Below, piece after piece: positions 8,686-16,099 of a DNA stretch of 64,000 bases; the first letter of the stretch is position 1, and every line of letters starts with the position of its first letter. The position numbers and the translations under genes were made by a program. The stretch is taken from positions 1 to 64,000 of the forward strand of contig JBHGAU010000005.1 of the NCBI GenBank assembly GCA_041946675.1. Direction: 5' to 3'. The DNA comes from CAWBKV01 sp041946675. GTDB taxonomy: Archaea; Halobacteriota; Methanosarcinia; Methanotrichales; Methanotrichaceae. The notes below the pieces were generated by a model. That model was not told the DNA's origin, did not search any database, and saw nothing but the letters and a program-made list of their open reading frames with translations.

Positions 8686-9129
8686 GTGGCAAAGATAGTC
8701 TTGATATATGGTACGACTTCCGGGAACACCGAAGATCTGTCAGAAGGCGTTGTAGATGGGCTTAAGAGTGGGGGTGCAGAGGTTACAGTAAAGAACGTGG
8801 TAGATGCAAGCGTTAATGAACTCAGAAATTATGATGTAATTGTATTGGGATGTCCCACTTATGGAAATGGAGAGCTACAGGATGATTTTATCGATTTCAA
8901 CGCTGCAATGAGCAACATATCCTTGGAAGGAAAAAAGGCAGCAGTTTTTGGTCCAGGTGATAGCGAAATATATCCAGATACGTTCTGTCAAGCGGTAGAT
9001 ATCCTCGAAGATACATTGAAGAAGTGTGGTGCCAAAATAGTCGTTGAAGGATTAAAGGTCGATGGGGACGTAATAGAGGCAATTGTAGATGCAGAAACCT
9101 GGGGATCAGAGGTCGCTGGAGCTATTTAA
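8686..9129 (+). CDS. Flavodoxin
   Basis: This 147-residue protein begins MAKIVLIYGTTSGNTEDLSE; the TSGNTE loop is the FMN phosphate-binding motif. GCPTYGNGELQDDF is the 60s loop that stacks on the isoalloxazine, and VFGPGDSEIYPDTFCQAVD is the 90s loop. It is a small cytoplasmic one- or two-electron carrier that can stand in for ferredoxin under iron limitation. The start is GTG behind a strong SD (GGAGG). A wobble hairpin followed by T5 (9183-9211) may end the transcript. It lies inside the island of metal genes and downstream of operator-like site A, which would fit metal control, although the distance (about 340 bp) is long. Confidence 0.92.
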   Translation: MAKIVLIYGTTSGNTEDLSEGVVDGLKSGGAEVTVKNVVDASVNELRNYDVIVLGCPTYGNGELQDDFIDFNAAMSNISLEGKKAAVFGPGDSEIYPDTFCQAVDILEDTLKKCGAKIVVEGLKVDGDVIEAIVDAETWGSEVAGAI

Positions 9130-9182
9130 CATTTACCACTTCGGGAGGGCAGAGGGTCACGACTGCCTCATCAACTTTTAGA

Positions 9183-9211
9183 TCGGGGATGGGAAACCCT
9201 CGACCATTTTT
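9183..9211 (+). terminator. Possible terminator after flavodoxin
   Basis: The stem TCGGGG/CCCTCGA (one G-T wobble) is closed by a short loop and followed by five T residues. It lies about 50 bp after the flavodoxin stop. The stem is weak. Confidence 0.35.
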
Positions 9212-9288
9212 GTGTTAATTTGAATCGATAGAACATCAGAAACAATTCAGAACATACCGAAATAAGATTCAAAGAAGGTATTTCTGCG

Positions 9289-9588
9289 ATGCAGTTTATT
9301 GAACTAGCCAGATCTCTGCTATTATTCCCCCTAGCAGGACTGTGTGAGATCAGAGGAGGTAGAGCGGAGGAGGTAGAGCGGAGGAGGATATCTCATATGG
9401 CTATGGATAAGAGATGGAAAGGGAATTGGTTTGCCGTACTTGGTGCAGCAATCCTTGCTCTCTATGGAATTATACCTACGTTTCAGCCAGCAAACTTTGG
9501 CAGGGTTTATGCGGCTTATGGAGGAATCTTCATAATACTACCAATCAATTGATAAAATAGTGCCGGATAGGTGCTCATTAGCTCGCCC
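9289..9588 (+). pseudogene. Broken YnfA/UPF0060 family membrane protein
   Basis: Pieces of the YnfA family (about 107 residues, four helices) appear in order: LLLFPLAGLCEIRGG (first helix and its CEI motif), then KGNWFAVLGAAILALYGII, FQPANFGRVYAAYGGIFII with the hallmark RVYAAYGG, and, in another frame, IDKIVPDR near 9555-9576. The second part of helix 1 is replaced by a 14-bp tandem repeat encoding a hydrophilic EEVERR stretch, and the fourth helix is lost after a frameshift at about 9550. The frame as it stands gives 87 residues, too damaged to be a normal YnfA. The sequence joins the decayed minus-strand gene at about 9585. Confidence 0.72.
9353..9387 (+). repeat. 14-bp tandem repeat, 2.5 units
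   Basis: The unit GAGGAGGTAGAGCG is present twice exactly (9353-9366, 9367-9380) and then in part. It lies inside the YnfA remnant, where the family has a conserved helix end, so it is a slippage product that damaged the gene. Confidence 0.85.
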
Positions 9589-9719
9589 TGTGCATCATAT
9601 ATCTGGACCTTTTCCAGCACATCTTTCAAGTTTGCGGCATTGTCCATGGCAGAGGCATCCGGAAGTAAGAGCCCCGCCATCACCGCAACAACAACGTTTG
9701 CTGCTGTTATCTTCTTCAT
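9516..9719 (-). pseudogene. Truncated gene for a small secreted protein
   Basis: The 67-residue frame starts with a good signal peptide (MKKITAANVVVAVMAGLLL, then DASAMD). It runs only about 45 residues before crossing into sequence that belongs, antisense, to the YnfA remnant (from about 9585 leftwards), so its C-terminus is lost. At the 5' end 27 bp are duplicated (9693-9719 and 9724-9750, offset 31 bp). The copy with the SD (AGGTGTGAG) puts its ATG at 9750, out of frame with the signal peptide. TATA-like CTATATAG (about 9790-9797) and operator-like site D lie upstream. The gene is probably dead at both ends. Family not recognised. Confidence 0.5.
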
Positions 9720-9810
9720 TCATAACGTCCACTGATGTTATCTTTTTCATTCTCACACCTCTATTTACCTTGAGCTGCTTAAAAATTTGCTATATAGATT
9801 GACTACTTGA

Positions 9811-9836
9811 TTAGGTATAGAAAATGCTATCCCTAA
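9811..9836. promoter_or_regulatory. Operator-like inverted repeat TTAGG-N16-CCTAA, site D
   Basis: TTAGG at 9811-9815 and CCTAA at 9832-9836 are 16 bp apart. On the minus strand a TATA-like CTATATAG follows about 15 bp downstream, then the SD and ATG of the truncated secreted gene. This is a clear operator-TATA-gene order. Confidence 0.6.
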
Positions 9837-9980
9837 ATAAATTAGAATTATATACAAAAAATCTAACTGAATCGAGGCAATAAGCAAAACACATGAATGT
9901 CACTGATGTCAAAGGATAGCAGTGCGGATAGCCCCTGCCCGTATTTACATAGGAAGGGGTTTGCTGGTTTCCTTCCTGGC

Positions 9981-10368
9981 TCAACCGACAATGCTCCACC
10001 CCTGCGCCTCCTGCTGCAGCATCCAGAGCCTTGCATACAGGCCGTTTTTAGCCAGCAGTTCGTCGTGGCTGTCCTGCTCGACGACTCGCCCTCCATCCAG
10101 GACGATTATGTTGTCAGCCCTGCGGATGGTTTTGAGTCGGTGGGCGATGACTGTCTTCTCCTTCACCAGCTCTCTCAGGTCCATTTGCACCTTATGCTCG
10201 TTCCCGTGATCGACAAAGGCTGTCGCCTCGTCCAAAACCAGGATGGGAGCGCCCTTCAGGATCGCTCTAGCCACGGAGATGCGCTGCACCTCTCCTCCAG
10301 AGAGGTAAACCCTCATTCCCCGATCAGCGTATCGTAGCCCTGCGGCAGCCGCTTGATGGAATCATGGC
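9981..10368 (-). pseudogene. C-terminal fragment of an ABC-exporter ATPase domain
   Basis: The minus strand reads SIKRLPQGYDTLIGE, then after a one-base frameshift YLSGGEVQRISVARAILKGA (ABC signature), ILVLDEATAFVD (Walker B), IAHRLKTI (H-loop) and a normal exporter C-terminus ending LLAKNGLYARLWMLQQEAQG. The transmembrane domain, Walker A and first half of the nucleotide-binding domain are absent. Two residues are also missing before the H-loop (KEKTVIAHRL for the usual TVIVIAHRL). The upstream edge, at about 10365, abuts the truncated P1B-ATPase directly. This fits a large deletion that joined two genes. It cannot be functional alone. Confidence 0.85.
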
Positions 10369-11556
10369 ACTATGAGAATGCCTGCGATCTGGCCGTCTTC
10401 CACCATCAGAATGACGCTCCTGCCGTAAGACTCCTGGCTGGACGCCAGATCTTCAATATCCTTGATAACCGAGATCCCCTGCTTTTCCAGATTAGAAAGT
10501 CTTCCCAAGAAAAGGTCGTGTCCTCCAACCCGTGCCCTGGCGCCGAGCCCCGGAAGAGCCTGGAAACTCTCGGGGTCTTGTAGATCAATTCCCATGTTTG
10601 ATGCCGCCTGCAGCGTAGCCCAACCGAGAGGATGCTCGCTGAACTTCTCTGCAGCAGCCGCATCTCTTAGAAGCTCCGTTTCTATCCGGCCATCAATGGG
10701 AGTTATCCTGACCAGTTTCGGTTTGCCGGCTGTGAGAGTGCCGGTCTTGTCAAAGACCACGGTATTTACTCTTGACAGAGCCTCGACGGCTGGGCCTTTC
10801 TTGATGAGGCATCCCCTTCGAGCAGCATTGCCGATGGCGGCTACCAGAGCAGTAGGCGTGGCAAGGACTATCACGCAGGGACAGAAGATAATGAGCATGG
10901 TTATGGCCCGCATTATGTCTCCGCTCCACCTTGAGTCTGTGCCTCCTCTGTCAGAGTGCGGGTCTGACCGAGGGTGGTCTCCTTGCCTATCTTGGTGACA
11001 CGCACCTCCAGCGCTCCAACCTCGCTCAGGGTTCCGGCAAAGATCTGGTCGCCAGCTCTCTTTTCCACAAGCATACTCCCGCCAGTGATCGTCGCCTGGT
11101 TGACCGATGCCTGGCCAGAGACTGCAGGGATTGATTGGCACGGGCGGTAACGAACTCCTCCATCAGCTCGCCCACAAGCAGCAGGACTGCGACCATTGCT
11201 GCAGCAGAGTATTCGCCAATGGCAATTGCAGCCATTGTGGCTATGGAGGCGGGGATGTCTGCTGTGAAGTCGCGCCCCCGGATGCCCTGCAAAGCCGACC
11301 GCCAGATATAGCCGGAACCGACAAGGGCAGCTGCAAGGTAGAGATTGTTCACGGACTCATCAGATTCGTCATGGAAAAGGCCGCTTGGGTCGCAAAGGAT
11401 TGCCAGGATCAAGAGCATCCCGCTGGCCAGGGTGAAGAGCGTTCCAGGATCGAGCAGGAACTTCCGGTAGTTTACGAAGCGGCCTCGCGCTCTACAGTAA
11501 CTTCGTATTCCGCAGGTCGCGGTGGTGAAATAGTCCTTTGCGTCGTCGAACATCAT
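10362..11556 (-). pseudogene. Decayed heavy-metal P1B-type ATPase (copy 2)
   Basis: The gene keeps its SD (AGGAGCGAA) and ATG at 11556, then membrane helices including NNLYLAAALVGSGYIWRSAL and IPASIATMAAIAIGEYSAAA. It next loses the start of the actuator domain. In a second frame come VNQATITGGSMLVEKRAGD and VGALEVRVTKIGKETTLGQ. Where active pumps have TGES, this one reads TGGS. A further deletion leads to FCPCVIVLATPTALVAAIGN (metal-binding CPC), FDKTGTLTAGKPK (phosphorylation site) and SEHPLG (nucleotide-binding HP motif). It stops at IAGILIVP before the GDGxND hinge. With two frameshifts, a mutated dephosphorylation motif and no C-terminus it is a pseudogene. It resembles the remnant at 7329-7892. 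Confidence 0.88.
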
Positions 11557-11589
11557 TTCGCTCCTATGCTATATTGTAGCAAATGCGAG

Positions 11590-12033
11590 TTAGCTATCGG
11601 TGTTTCCACAGCAGGCCATAAAGCGTCGGTAAGCCAGGTTTGCAATACATTCATCTGCCCCCAGAGGCTCAGCAAGAAGGATCTCGATATCCTCATCATC
11701 CTGTTTGAGAACTGCCTTTCCTTCACCGTTCATGCCCAGCTCACGGGGTATATCTTTGCTAACGTGCACTCCGCTGGTGAGGAAGATAGGCAATGCTACT
11801 ATCTTTTTGAGTCTGGTGCCCGAAAAGCTCTTCAGGCCTTGACGTATATCTGGCTCGTTCATGTTCAGGTAAGCGGTTCTGACAGGTCCGGAATGGACAT
11901 TTCTTATCATAGAAGCCATTGATTCTATTAATTCCCTGTTATACGGAAGTCTGGACCCATGTCCGAGCACAAGTATGCCGATATCATTTTTTGAATGAAG
12001 GATAACCGAATGCAATTCAGCTTTTGATAGCAA
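11590..12033 (-). CDS. cbiX: Sirohydrochlorin cobalto/nickelochelatase, short archaeal form
   Basis: This 147-residue CbiX-S/CfbA-type chelatase inserts Co2+ or Ni2+ into sirohydrochlorin, the branch point to cobamides and, in methanogens, to coenzyme F430. It has ILVLGHGSRLPYNREL with the first metal-binding histidine, MNEPDIRQGL, and the second histidine in LPIFLTSGVHVSKDIP. The small homodimeric form is about 130-145 residues, as here. It lies 22 bp after the intact P1B-ATPase on the same strand, so the two may be co-transcribed. The start (TTG at 12033) is uncertain because there is no SD and the leader is a run of T. Whether this is the main F430 enzyme or a second copy cannot be told from this window. 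Confidence 0.85.
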   Translation of the reverse strand: MLSKAELHSVILHSKNDIGILVLGHGSRLPYNRELIESMASMIRNVHSGPVRTAYLNMNEPDIRQGLKSFSGTRLKKIVALPIFLTSGVHVSKDIPRELGMNGEGKAVLKQDDEDIEILLAEPLGADECIANLAYRRFMACCGNTDS

Positions 12034-12055
12034 TGAAAAAAAAATGCAGGCCCAA

Positions 12056-14305
12056 CTATTCCTGTTTGCGCATCAGCCGCATGCCGTTTAGAGTGACAAG
12101 TATGGAAGAACCCATATCAGCAAATACTGCAAGCCAAAGGTTCGCATATCCGGCAAAAGTCAAAATGATAAATATGACTTTGATCGAGATCGAAAAACCG
12201 ATGTTTTGTTTAATAACTGCCACGGTCTTGCGGCTTAATTTGATGAGGTAGGCCAGTTTTCCAAGATCGTCAGACATAAGGGCGATATCTGCAGTCTCAA
12301 GTGCCGTATCAGAGCCTGTTACGCCCATGGCAATACCCACATCGGCAGCGGCTAGTGCTGGAGCATCGTTTACACCATCGCCCACCATAGCTACGCTGCC
12401 ATATTCCCTGGTTAGCTTTTTGACTGAGTTTACTTTTTCTTCAGGTGACAGATCGCTATAAAAAGCGTCAAGCTTCAACTTCTCGGCAATCGAGCCTGCT
12501 ACTCGGTTATTATCGCCTGTTAGCATCGTTACATGCTTTATTCCAGCTTTGCGCAATGCCTGAATGGCATCAGCACTGTTATCTCGGAGAGTATCCGCAA
12601 CTGCTATCATTCCAAGAACTGTCTCCTTTGTTCCCATTATCATTATAGTTTTGCCTTGTTGCTGGAGCGTATCTATGGCATGTTCATATTGCGATAAATT
12701 ATACCCCAGTTCCTCAAACAATTGCAGATTCCCAATGTAAACAGTCTTTCCATCGATATCCGCTTGAGCGCCGCGGCCAACCAATGTTCTTGCATTTGAT
12801 ACGGGCTTTAGTTCAAAGCCTTTTGCTTTCTCTACAATGGCTACTGCGAGAGGATGATCGGATAGTTTTTCGACCGATGCAGCTATAGTCAAAAATTCCT
12901 GCTCAGTAGTACCGCCCATCGGAACTATGTCGGTAACAATCGGACGACCGTAGGTTAGCGTTCCTGTTTTGTCAAAAGCAATGGATTGAATTGTGCCCAT
13001 CTGCTCTAAATAAGCGCCGCCTTTAATCAGCACACCGTTTCTCGATGAATTGCCAATGGCAGATACAATGGAGACAGGCGTTGAAATTACAAGAGCGCAG
13101 GGGCATGATATGACTAGAAGAACAAGCCCTTTATAAAACCAAGCTATAAATGGCTGCCCGAAGAACAACCAGGGAATAACCATGATACCAACAGCGGCAA
13201 TCAATACTGCTGGAGTGTAATACCTTGAAAAGACATCCACAAACTGCTGTGAAGGTGCTCTCTGTGCCTGCGCCTCTTCTACCAGATGCATTATTTTGGC
13301 AAGAGTAGAGTCTGCGGCTATCTTAGTGACTTCAACTTCCAGTGCGTCATTCCCATTAACAGTACCGGCATAGACTGCATCGCCGACGTTTTTTTCAACA
13401 GGGAGAGATTCGCCAGTAATGGTAGCTTGGTTTACTGCAGACGTACCCGCTTTAACAATACCATCCATCGCTATTCGCTCGCCAGGCTTTACTATGATAA
13501 TGTCACCTATGACAATCTCATCAACGGGCATTTTTTGCTCTTGCTCACCCCTGAGGACCAATGCCTCTGGAGGGGCTAACTCCATCAATGCTCGAATGGA
13601 TCGTCGGGTTTTATCCATTGTATAGGTTTGCAGAATATTCCCGAACGAGAAAAGAAACGCTACTGCAGCGCCCTCGCCCCATTCACCAATAACTAAAGCT
13701 CCTATTACTGCTACAGTCATAAGAAAGTTCATGTCAAAACTCAGGGATCTCAAACCATAGAAAGCGCTCTTGGCAGCATGATAACCGCCAATAACCGCTG
13801 TAGCGATATATAAAGGTATAACCACATTGTTACTTGCCCCAAACCAATCCATCACAGTTGCAAATATAAGAATTATACCAGACACAACAGTCGCTTGAGT
13901 CCTCCTGTTAGTCCACCATGAAGTCTTATTTTCTACTGATCGACTAACCTTGCACTCTCGTTCAGCATTATAACCCGCCTGTTGCACAACCTTAACGATA
14001 TCTATCTCGTTGATAGTATGCTCTATGGTTAGTTTTCCTGCGGCGAACTCGACATGTGCGGCACGAACGCCTGGCATGGAGAGAAGCCTTCTCTCCAACT
14101 TTGCTGCACAGTCTGCGCAATCAAGGCCAGAGATATGAAAGACAGTCTTATGGATGATGTTATTCGTAACCATGTTAGCTCTATCCCTGCAATCATCACA
14201 ACAGCCACAGCCAGCTATTACAAATGATTCTTTCGTCCCCTGAGCCTTGTCGGAGCAACATCCGCAGGTTGGGACCGTCTTGGTTTCTGTGACTTCGCCA
14301 ATCAT
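12056..14305 (-). CDS. Zn2+/Cd2+/Pb2+-exporting P1B-type ATPase
   Basis: This 749-residue pump is complete. The N-terminus is rich in cysteine (TCGCCSDK, CGCCDDC), then comes one heavy-metal-associated domain (GLDCADCAAKLERRL). Next are the membrane helices, TITGES in the actuator, SCPCALVIST with metal ligands Cys401 and Cys403, FDKTGTLT with phosphorylated Asp445, SDHPLA, MLTGDN, and MVGDGVNDAPAL near 640. The last helix has LAVFADMGSSILVTLNGMRL, whose aspartate marks the Zn/Cd/Pb (ZntA/CadA) class rather than copper pumps. It acts in the cytoplasmic membrane. The start follows AGGAGTAAAAAA. Upstream sit a paralogue fragment of the secreted gene and operator-like site F, about 170 bp away. 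It is the only intact one of three P1B-ATPases here. Confidence 0.93.
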   Translation of the reverse strand: MIGEVTETKTVPTCGCCSDKAQGTKESFVIAGCGCCDDCRDRANMVTNNIIHKTVFHISGLDCADCAAKLERRLLSMPGVRAAHVEFAAGKLTIEHTINEIDIVKVVQQAGYNAERECKVSRSVENKTSWWTNRRTQATVVSGIILIFATVMDWFGASNNVVIPLYIATAVIGGYHAAKSAFYGLRSLSFDMNFLMTVAVIGALVIGEWGEGAAVAFLFSFGNILQTYTMDKTRRSIRALMELAPPEALVLRGEQEQKMPVDEIVIGDIIIVKPGERIAMDGIVKAGTSAVNQATITGESLPVEKNVGDAVYAGTVNGNDALEVEVTKIAADSTLAKIMHLVEEAQAQRAPSQQFVDVFSRYYTPAVLIAAVGIMVIPWLFFGQPFIAWFYKGLVLLVISCPCALVISTPVSIVSAIGNSSRNGVLIKGGAYLEQMGTIQSIAFDKTGTLTYGRPIVTDIVPMGGTTEQEFLTIAASVEKLSDHPLAVAIVEKAKGFELKPVSNARTLVGRGAQADIDGKTVYIGNLQLFEELGYNLSQYEHAIDTLQQQGKTIMIMGTKETVLGMIAVADTLRDNSADAIQALRKAGIKHVTMLTGDNNRVAGSIAEKLKLDAFYSDLSPEEKVNSVKKLTREYGSVAMVGDGVNDAPALAAADVGIAMGVTGSDTALETADIALMSDDLGKLAYLIKLSRKTVAVIKQNIGFSISIKVIFIILTFAGYANLWLAVFADMGSSILVTLNGMRLMRKQE

Positions 14306-14309
14306 TTTT

Positions 14310-14466
14310 TTACTCCTAAGATCCAGCAGTTCCAGCTTTCCGTGCGCTGAATTCTTTGCCTCAACCCCTTTTATAAACGGCCTTCCTCGCCGATGACATC
14401 TGAGTATCTGTGAATACTTGTAGGCTGTAAAGAAACCTATTCCGCTAATACACTGGACAGATGCTG
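14310..14466 (-). pseudogene. Fragment of a paralogue of the secreted protein at 14830-15789
   Basis: Minus-strand translation gives SGIGFFTAYKYS, then RPFIKGVEAKNSAHGKLE. These align with SGTGFFSMYKYS and RLFNGVEAKHSAHGSG of the neighbouring secreted protein. Signal peptide and C-terminal three quarters are gone, and the fragment runs into the SD of the P1B-ATPase. Site F and cassette copy B lie upstream, as site E and copy C lie upstream of the intact paralogue, so a whole promoter-gene unit was duplicated. Confidence 0.7.
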
Positions 14467-14475
14467 CGAATGGTG

Positions 14476-14501
14476 TTAGGTTGATAAATCAATGATCCGA
14501 A
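14476..14501. promoter_or_regulatory. Operator-like inverted repeat, site F (one mismatch)
   Basis: TTAGG-N16-CCGAA; the 16-bp spacer TTGATAAATCAATGAT is nearly identical to that of site E. The right arm has one change from CCTAA. It lies 170 bp upstream of the P1B-ATPase start on the same strand. Confidence 0.5.
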
Positions 14502-14539
14502 CATAGTTAGGCAAAAAAGATAATCCTAATGTGATTCAA

Positions 14540-14760
14540 CTATCTTATTTAAACCGATCATCCTTAGGGATTATGATATTGCTACCTAAATACACATAGG
14601 GCTCTATCAGAGCCAGGATATGAACGAAACAGCTGGCGTCCATAAATCCTCTATATTTAACCATTCCTCATATCGGCTTTGATAATCGTGAGAAGACAGC
14701 TGCAATGGGCTGTTGATAGAACCGCCTTGGCCAATCTGCCAGGCCAAGGCTCACCTCTTT
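14540..14760 (+). repeat. Promoter/leader cassette, copy B of three
   Basis: This copy is homologous to 8300-8475 and 16100-16245. It holds site B, a small stem GGCTC-TATCA-GAGCC (14600-14614), TATGAACGAAACAGCTGGC, ATCGGCTTTGATA and TGCAATGGGCTGTTGATA. A perfect nine-pair stem GCCTTGGCC/GGCCAAGGC (14724-14750) ends it. Copy A has a different stem in the same place (CTGTCCC/GGGTCAG), so the pairing rather than the bases is kept. No plus-strand gene follows; the next gene is on the other strand, so this copy is an orphan promoter or a small RNA gene. Confidence 0.55.
14564..14589. promoter_or_regulatory. Operator-like inverted repeat TTAGG-N16-CCTAA, site B
   Basis: The arms are perfect over five bases with a 16-bp spacer. 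It is followed by GCTCTATCAG, a weak TATA-like stretch, about 12 bp downstream. It is part of cassette copy B. Confidence 0.55.
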
Positions 14761-14829
14761 ATTGTTTGGTTAATAAATCAGCAGTATGAACGCGATTGGC
14801 ATAAAAAAAGTGTCACGAAAAAAGGATGC

Positions 14830-15789
14830 TTATGCTTTCAACAACTTGAAACACTGGCAGTCAAAAACACCCCTTGCGCTCTTACCGTAGCTGATCCTAT
14901 CATAGTATGGCATGTCGTCCCAACCGCCTGAACAACATGGCAGCCAGTCCTCTTCCTTTTCCTTCTCTTCTGAATACGTGTATAAAGTCATATTCTTCAT
15001 GATATGAAACGTCCCTACATAGTCCTCATCTAATTCCATTGAGGGCTTCATCCATGCCTTCATTGCTGCGCCGAGGGCCGGAGGCTCTTCAGAATCGCTC
15101 TCTTCAGAGACTTCATCTACAGGAATCGCCGCCAGCTGAAGCGCTCCGAAGTGTGCACGGCCATTGATTAAGTCCTCATCCACACTCATAATGTTATAAG
15201 TATTATCGGATTGCGCATCAAGTGCTATATCCAGTCCGTGGGCATTGTCGATACTATGATGAAGAGAATTCAAACCATTTCGATTCTTTATCCAATCATC
15301 CTCCTTGAGCAGAGAATCGAAAGATACAGAATGAAAATTATAATATCCTGTGCCAATGCCCATAGCAGTCGGGCTGTAGGTCTCTCTGCCATCTTCTTTT
15401 ATTTGGACGATGCTGGTCGTCTCTTCCTCATCAAGAATAACCTCGCCGTCCTCATCCAACGCTCCACCGATCCAGCTTTTATTCGTGTACGAACTCTCAG
15501 CATACATCTTCGAATCTTTATCTATACTGCCGCTTCCATGAGCGCTATGCTTGGCTTCGACGCCGTTGAACAGGCGTCCTTCAGTGCCAAGAGCATCGGG
15601 CATCAATGAGTATTTGTACATCGAAAAGAAGCCGGTTCCGCTTACACTTTGTTCCATATTGAAGACCAATTTCGCTTCATCTAAGGTCGTAGGATTTTCA
15701 TATGCTATAGAATCGTCCTGTGAATCTGCATCTGCATTATCCATAGCTATGAGAGTAAAGATTAGCAGCAGTATAATACCTTTTTTCAT
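14830..15789 (-). CDS. Exported protein of unknown function (Methanothrix-type repeat family)
   Basis: This 319-residue protein starts MKKGIILLLIFTLIAMD after GGAGGGATTA, a clear signal peptide; the frame is open 19 codons further 5' but lacks an SD there. The mature part is acidic and polar with a pattern that recurs in a decayed copy nearby: SGTGFFSMYKYS and GVEAKHSAHGSGSIDKDSKM. A Glu/Asp-rich stretch (VSEESDSEEPP) precedes the C-terminal third, which has a CCSGGWDD motif and CQCFKLL. No membrane anchor is visible, so it is secreted or surface-attached. Upstream lie site E and a TATA-like AATAATATG (minus strand, about 15842-15850). I do not recognise a domain. Confidence 0.75.
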   Translation of the reverse strand: MKKGIILLLIFTLIAMDNADADSQDDSIAYENPTTLDEAKLVFNMEQSVSGTGFFSMYKYSLMPDALGTEGRLFNGVEAKHSAHGSGSIDKDSKMYAESSYTNKSWIGGALDEDGEVILDEEETTSIVQIKEDGRETYSPTAMGIGTGYYNFHSVSFDSLLKEDDWIKNRNGLNSLHHSIDNAHGLDIALDAQSDNTYNIMSVDEDLINGRAHFGALQLAAIPVDEVSEESDSEEPPALGAAMKAWMKPSMELDEDYVGTFHIMKNMTLYTYSEEKEKEEDWLPCCSGGWDDMPYYDRISYGKSARGVFDCQCFKLLKA

Positions 15790-15852
15790 ATTAATCCCTC
15801 CTCCAAAGGCCAACTCTCGTGGATTATACATGGATAGATAATGCACATATTA

Positions 15853-15878
15853 TTAGGTTGATTAATCATTGATCCTAA
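15853..15878. promoter_or_regulatory. Operator-like inverted repeat TTAGG-N16-CCTAA, site E
   Basis: The arms are perfect. The spacer contains the ten-base palindrome TGATTAATCA. On the minus strand it is followed at once by a TATA-like AATAATATG and, 63 bp on, by the start of the exported protein. It would overlap the BRE/TATA region. Confidence 0.6.
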
Positions 15879-15954
15879 TGAAGTTAGGTATCATAAGGAG
15901 ATTTGAGCATTTTTAGGAAAACCTGATCGCATTTATCCTCTCTGCTGGCAAAGA

Positions 15955-16071
15955 GGGCATGGTCAGACAGCTTCTGATGATCACTCTCTTTTGAGCTATG
16001 CGGAACATGTCTTCCAAAAATCCCTTTATTCTGGAACGAGGATCTCGACCCTTCCCGAAATGGTTTCATGG
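15955..16071 (-). pseudogene. Inverted fragment of the methyltransferase gene at 16249
   Basis: The minus strand here repeats, in opposite orientation, the middle of the neighbouring gene. The 34 bases 15971-16004 are the exact reverse complement of 16592-16625, and similarity extends on to an ATGAAACCATTTCGG segment matching ATGAAGCCTTTCCGC (MKPFR). The frame is broken. The two copies flank operator-like site C. Confidence 0.8.
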
Positions 16072-16099
16072 AGACCCTACTAATTCAATTCGGTTATTT

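Noticed and set aside
9897..10337. 146-codon plus-strand frame
   Set aside because: It is the mirror of the ABC-exporter fragment; the minus strand shows clear ABC motifs and the plus frame shows none.
11107..11922. 271-codon plus-strand frame
   Set aside because: It runs antisense across both the decayed P1B-ATPase and the chelatase gene, so it is a shadow frame despite its length.
14507..14529. TTAGG-N13-CCTAA next to site F
   Set aside because: The spacing is 13 rather than 16 bp and there is no TATA box in register, so I do not count it as a seventh site.
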